A stretch of DNA of 64,000 nt, taken from assembly GCA_016508695.1 (NCBI GenBank), contig VNKQ01000010.1, positions 1,550,001 to 1,614,000 on the forward strand, read 5' to 3'. The stretch is from Hyphodiscus hymeniophilus. Lineage: Eukaryota > Ascomycota > Leotiomycetes > Helotiales > Hyphodiscaceae. Under the pieces are notes generated by a model. That model saw only the letters and a program-made list of their open reading frames with translations, did no database searches and had not been told where the DNA came from. Within the stretch, counting starts at the first letter, position 1; each line of letters starts with the position of its first letter. Positions 60,381 to 64,000 of this stretch are shown one piece after another. A program made the translations under genes and the position numbers.

Positions 60381-60870
60381 TCACAACATCTCCTTACAAG
60401 GCCCAGGTGACTCCAAAATCTCGTCATTCATTGGGAAGGCTTGTGCCGTAATTCTTGATTTTCCAAATTTCAAAAACGGACTGAGTTGACAAGTGTCGAA
60501 TAATTTGTTGCTGTTGCTGTCGATGTCGTTTATCGCTATCGAAATGCTATCGCCTTCGACAGCTTTCCTGCAAATGGGGGCCAAAATCTGGGCAGAATCC
60601 TGTGTAACCCTTCGCCTGCACAGATATCCTCCCATGATCAGATCTTTTCTCCCCAGTCATCTGTGGTGCATAGGCAGGTCCAGATAAATCTTGGAAAGTA
60701 GTCAATCATCAAGAAGACGTATTCAACTTGGGCCTCTCCAAACTCTGGAACTGGTCCGATGAAGTCAATCCTCAGGACTTACATTGGAGATTTAAGAGAG
60801 ACTCGAGGCAGCTCTTGCTGTCGCGAGTTGCTTAGTGGACATTTCGGTGTAGAGACTCTCAAAGTGGTGT
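60381..60870 (-). mobile_element. Relic of an LTR-retrotransposon integrase
   Basis: On the minus strand, about 60855-60645 reads CPLSNSRQQELPRVSLKSPM, a stop, then RIDFIGPVPEFGEAQVEYVF, LMIDYFPRFIW and a further stop. DFIGP...YVFLMIDYFPRF matches the start of the catalytic core of Ty3/gypsy-type integrases (usual DFIGPLP...YILVMIDYFSRF). A later open piece (60635-60381) contains VTQDSAQILAPICRKAVEG, which may correspond to the second catalytic Asp segment. Stops and shifts make it non-functional, and no LTRs were identified. I read it as an old fragment. Confidence 0.6.
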
Positions 60871-62197
60871 TAATCTAACACGACATCTTGCCCAATCTGG
60901 AGGTATTTGGAGGAAAAAATGCATGAGAGAGGATTGAGTATATCGGCACAACAGTTCCACAATGACAGTTAGCATTCTGCCTCTTGTCGGATCCATGAAT
61001 CTCCCCTCGAGGCTAGTGGTTAACCCACTACCATTCCCTACAAGTCACAGCAAGCAATCAGTTGCTTCACCATCGGTACTCGAGAAGCCCTTTATCAGAC
61101 ACCGGACTATGGAAGATTATGAAGCGATTGATTCCGGCTATTCAATGATTATTGTCGTCCTTACGTCCTTCGAGCTTTACATCTAACATGGAGTTTCTCG
61201 AAATCGGTTGGCTACATTCTCGGAAGCCCAGCCTCTTTACCCAGGCACCCGTCTCTGATGAAGGTCTAGGGAAGTTGGCAGAAGGCACAAGACTGAAGTG
61301 GGAAGGGTAAGGATAGACCCGAAGGGGCTGGACTTCCAGCTCAAGCTATTCTGTCACAAAAGCAGTCTCCGTGTTCGTTAATATGTTGCAGCGAATGAAA
61401 ATGTACTAATTTAGTAGCACAGGGAAAGTTTTTCTTACAAAGCAAGCATTGAACCTAGGCATTCTTTTTCCTTGAAAGCGACTTATTCATTATTTTAACC
61501 ACTTATTTGACTTTGAAGCACTCAGTTTACAGACTCACAACTCAGACTTATCTTTAAAGACTTATAAGGGAAAATCTTGGCTTGCACTCCTTCTAACCAG
61601 TATTCTCACACCTTTTGAGTGATTAGGAGTTTAAGTTTCATGTACGGGTTCAACACAATTGGGCCGCCAGGTCCACGTTCTTGACTCTCTTTTCTGACTC
61701 TGGCCCTTCGGCAGTCTTCAGTAACCATTCTGCAACTCGAATATGTCCCAAATTCAAAGCATTTAGTGTTCCCAAAGTCTAAGTCAATGTAAATTACACG
61801 TAACCTTGAACTTTGATATTGACGTTCACCCCACAGACATGTACATCTTGGGGTGTGAATCTATAACATCGAGCACAGATATTATCCAAATAAGCGAGAC
61901 CTCGTATGCGGGAAGGTGCGCCAAGGCGAGGAGCTAGCCAGAGCTAGCCAAAGTGGAAACCTCGATTCGACAGCTTGCTCCTGCCTTGCCTTGCCATCGT
62001 CACTCTCTCCTCTCTCTATCAACATCTCCCCAAAAACTCCAACCCACACCTCGAATCCTCGAGACTCGCTCCTTCAACTTCATTCACATCCTCTCCTTTG
62101 GCATCATCTGATTATTTCCCCCACAATCATTCCGATTGCAAGAGACGAGACGAACCACAACCAAACCCTCAGTCGCACTTGACGTGCAATCCTCCGC
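60871..62197. other. Intergenic and SSD1 promoter/leader
   Basis: No gene recognised. The part from about 61970 is CT-rich (ctctctcctctctctatc) and looks like the long 5' leader of SSD1. Long leaders with small upstream ATGs are common for this gene. Confidence 0.45.
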
Positions 62198-64000
62198 CAT
62201 GGAGCATCAACAGAATCAACCACCTCCGGGTGGTGTCCCGGGCCCGACAGGCCGCAGACTACATATTGCTCATCGAAGAAGTCCTTCAGAACTGACACCT
62301 TTGATGAGCATGTTTTCCTCTCCAGGCAGTAAGTTATCGACCTGATCTTCACTGCCGGCCTGATTGTCGTCATCGACGGACCAGTCCTACTATCTAACCT
62401 TTGGCTGACTGTATAATTTGCACAACTAGTGGAACAACTTGCGATACAACAGCAGATCGAATTGCTTCAGCAGCAGCAGCAGCAGATTCAAGCTACCCAC
62501 CAACAATATGTCAATATGGGCATGATCCCACCGACCCAGCACCTAGCTCCTCCCAACGCCGGCTACAATCCTATACAACCGCAGATGCAAAACTTGTCAC
62601 CGCAAAATGCTTACCAATTCCCCAATCAAATGCAGCAGCAGCAACAAATGAACGCACCAATGGGAGCCCCTACACAGCCGTTATCACATCGTCGTAATCA
62701 GTCGGCACTTCCGAATATGGGTATGGGTCCACCACCTGCCCCATCATCTGGGGCAGCTGGCTCGGCGTTTGGCGACTTTGGAGGACACAATCGTGGCGAG
62801 AACGTTCCTGCGAGAGGGCGTGGTGGAGGACCTCCTGGCGGTGGGCACCAGCGCCGTCATTCGCTCGCCTTGCCAGAAGCCAAGAAAGCTGCAGAGTTGG
62901 CACAGCAGAAACGCACGACTTCTGGGTTTCAATTCCCGATTCCTGGATCTGCTGGAGCCAGCTCAGCGTCACCGGAAGGCACGGACAGTCCCGGCGATGA
63001 CAAAATTCCAACAGGTCAAAGCACTGGAAACCACCTTGCTTCAGGATCTAGCCTTCGTGCTCGAGGTAGCGGACATGGGCGTAGCCAGAGTATGGCCGTT
63101 GGAGCCAATGGACGTGGTGGATCTTCTATGCGCGGTGGTGGTAACTTTTCCTTCCCTGCTATGCCATCTGCAGATGCTGGGGTTGGTCAGAACAATGACT
63201 TCCAGAGACGAAGTAGCGCTACCGGACATGGTCGCAATTCTTCCCGGAATTTCGAGGGTAACTGGAGAAATCAGCCTCCTCAAGGGCAGACCCCACCGCA
63301 AGATCAACAGGGCCAAATGGGCAGCTTTGGGCAAGGCCAACAACAGGGCGGTTTTCAACCAGGCCATCGAAACCGAGGCTCCATGAACCAGAGCGTCAGC
63401 TCTGTTGGAAACTTTCAATATGGTGGCCAACCTCAACTTGTCCAATTGCCACAAGGACAGATGGCTCTCGTCCCGCAGCCAATGTATCCTGGTCAGCCAT
63501 TGAACCCTCTTCAGCTCAACCAGCTCCAAGCACTTCAGGCTGCACAGATGAGTGGTCAAGGCGGACTTCAGGGTAGTCAGCATGCACCACAAATGTCTGC
63601 CCAGCAGCAGCAACAACAGCGGAAGACGTTGTTCACTCCTTACTTACCACAAGCGACACTTCCTGCCCTCCTTGGAGATGGTCAGCTCGTCTCTGGTATA
63701 CTACGTGTCAATAAGAAGAACCGCAGCGATGCATATGTTTCAACTCAGGATGGCCTTCTTGATGCCGATATCTTCATTTGCGGAAGCAAGGATCGCAATC
63801 GAGCTCTGGAAGGAGACCTAGTTGCAGTAGAATTGCTTGATGTAGATGAAGTGTGGGGTCAAAAGCGTGAGAAGGAAGAGAAAAAGAAACGCAAGGATAT
63901 CACAGATACCAGAACCGGTGGATCAACGAATGGTAACAACCAGTCCCACCGTGATAACTCCACCAATGGCGATGATCATTCTGGCGCTGGCGAAGGTGGA
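62198..64000 (+). CDS. SSD1: SSD1-like RNA-binding protein (5' part, runs off the window)
   Basis: Exon 1 is 62198-62328. After a 101-nt intron, exon 2 runs from 62430 to the window edge without a stop. The 566 residues seen begin MEHQQNQPPPGG and continue across the join as SSPGMEQLAIQQQIELLQQQ. The N-terminal region is low-complexity, rich in Gln, Gly, Asn, Pro and Ser. From about residue 445 the first cold-shock-like part of the RNB family starts (RKTLFTPYLPQATLPALLGDGQ, VSGILRVNKKNRSDAYV). Ssd1/Sts5 proteins bind mRNAs for cell-wall proteins, repress their translation, and have lost RNase activity. Several HxRxxS sites for the NDR kinase Cbk1 are visible, suggesting the usual phospho-control of mRNA release. 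The catalytic region lies beyond the window. Confidence 0.88.

Overview
The window is nuclear DNA of a filamentous ascomycete (Pezizomycotina). Coding regions are split by many short introns (mostly 45-60 nt) with GT...AG ends and CTNAC-like branch points. The gene set is typical of the group: a giant NRPS, a HET-domain gene, a sterol-sensing SCAP homologue, and SSD1, GLE1 and RIT1. A class such as Leotiomycetes is possible but cannot be fixed from sequence reading alone. All exon joins below were worked out by hand from reading frame, splice sites and family motifs.

Layout. 0-2.3 kb: nothing recognised. 2.3-9.2 kb: a CCC1/VIT vacuolar metal transporter, a LamB/YcsF (PxpA-type) protein, and a ten-exon biotin-dependent carboxylase of 1240 aa (biotin carboxylase, AHS2, AHS1, biotinyl domain). 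The last two lie head to tail and form a probable lactam or 5-oxoproline utilisation pair. 9.7-15.4 kb: an unrecognised 272-aa protein, a DUF4202 protein, a small cysteine-rich secreted protein and a DAO-type FAD oxidoreductase. 17.2-20.65 kb: an SCAP-like sterol sensor.

22.1-49.1 kb is a compact secondary-metabolite cluster of four genes in two divergent pairs. The first pair is a 5444-aa five-module NRPS (minus) and a 2-oxoglutarate/Fe(II) dioxygenase (plus). The second is an MFS transporter (minus) and an ABCC-type exporter (plus). The NRPS reads (A-T-C)x5. Its last condensation domain carries the SHxxxDx14Y signature of fungal terminal cyclising domains, so a macrocyclic pentapeptide, tailored by the dioxygenase and exported by one or both transporters, is the straightforward inference. 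The cluster is flanked by the housekeeping genes SCAP and RIT1.

49.5-64 kb: RIT1 (initiator-tRNA modification), a broken HET gene, a broken F-box-family gene, a secreted GH16 glucanase, and GLE1 (mRNA export) followed by partial duplications of its own 3' end. A decayed retrotransposon integrase relic follows, then the 5' part of SSD1, which runs off the right edge.
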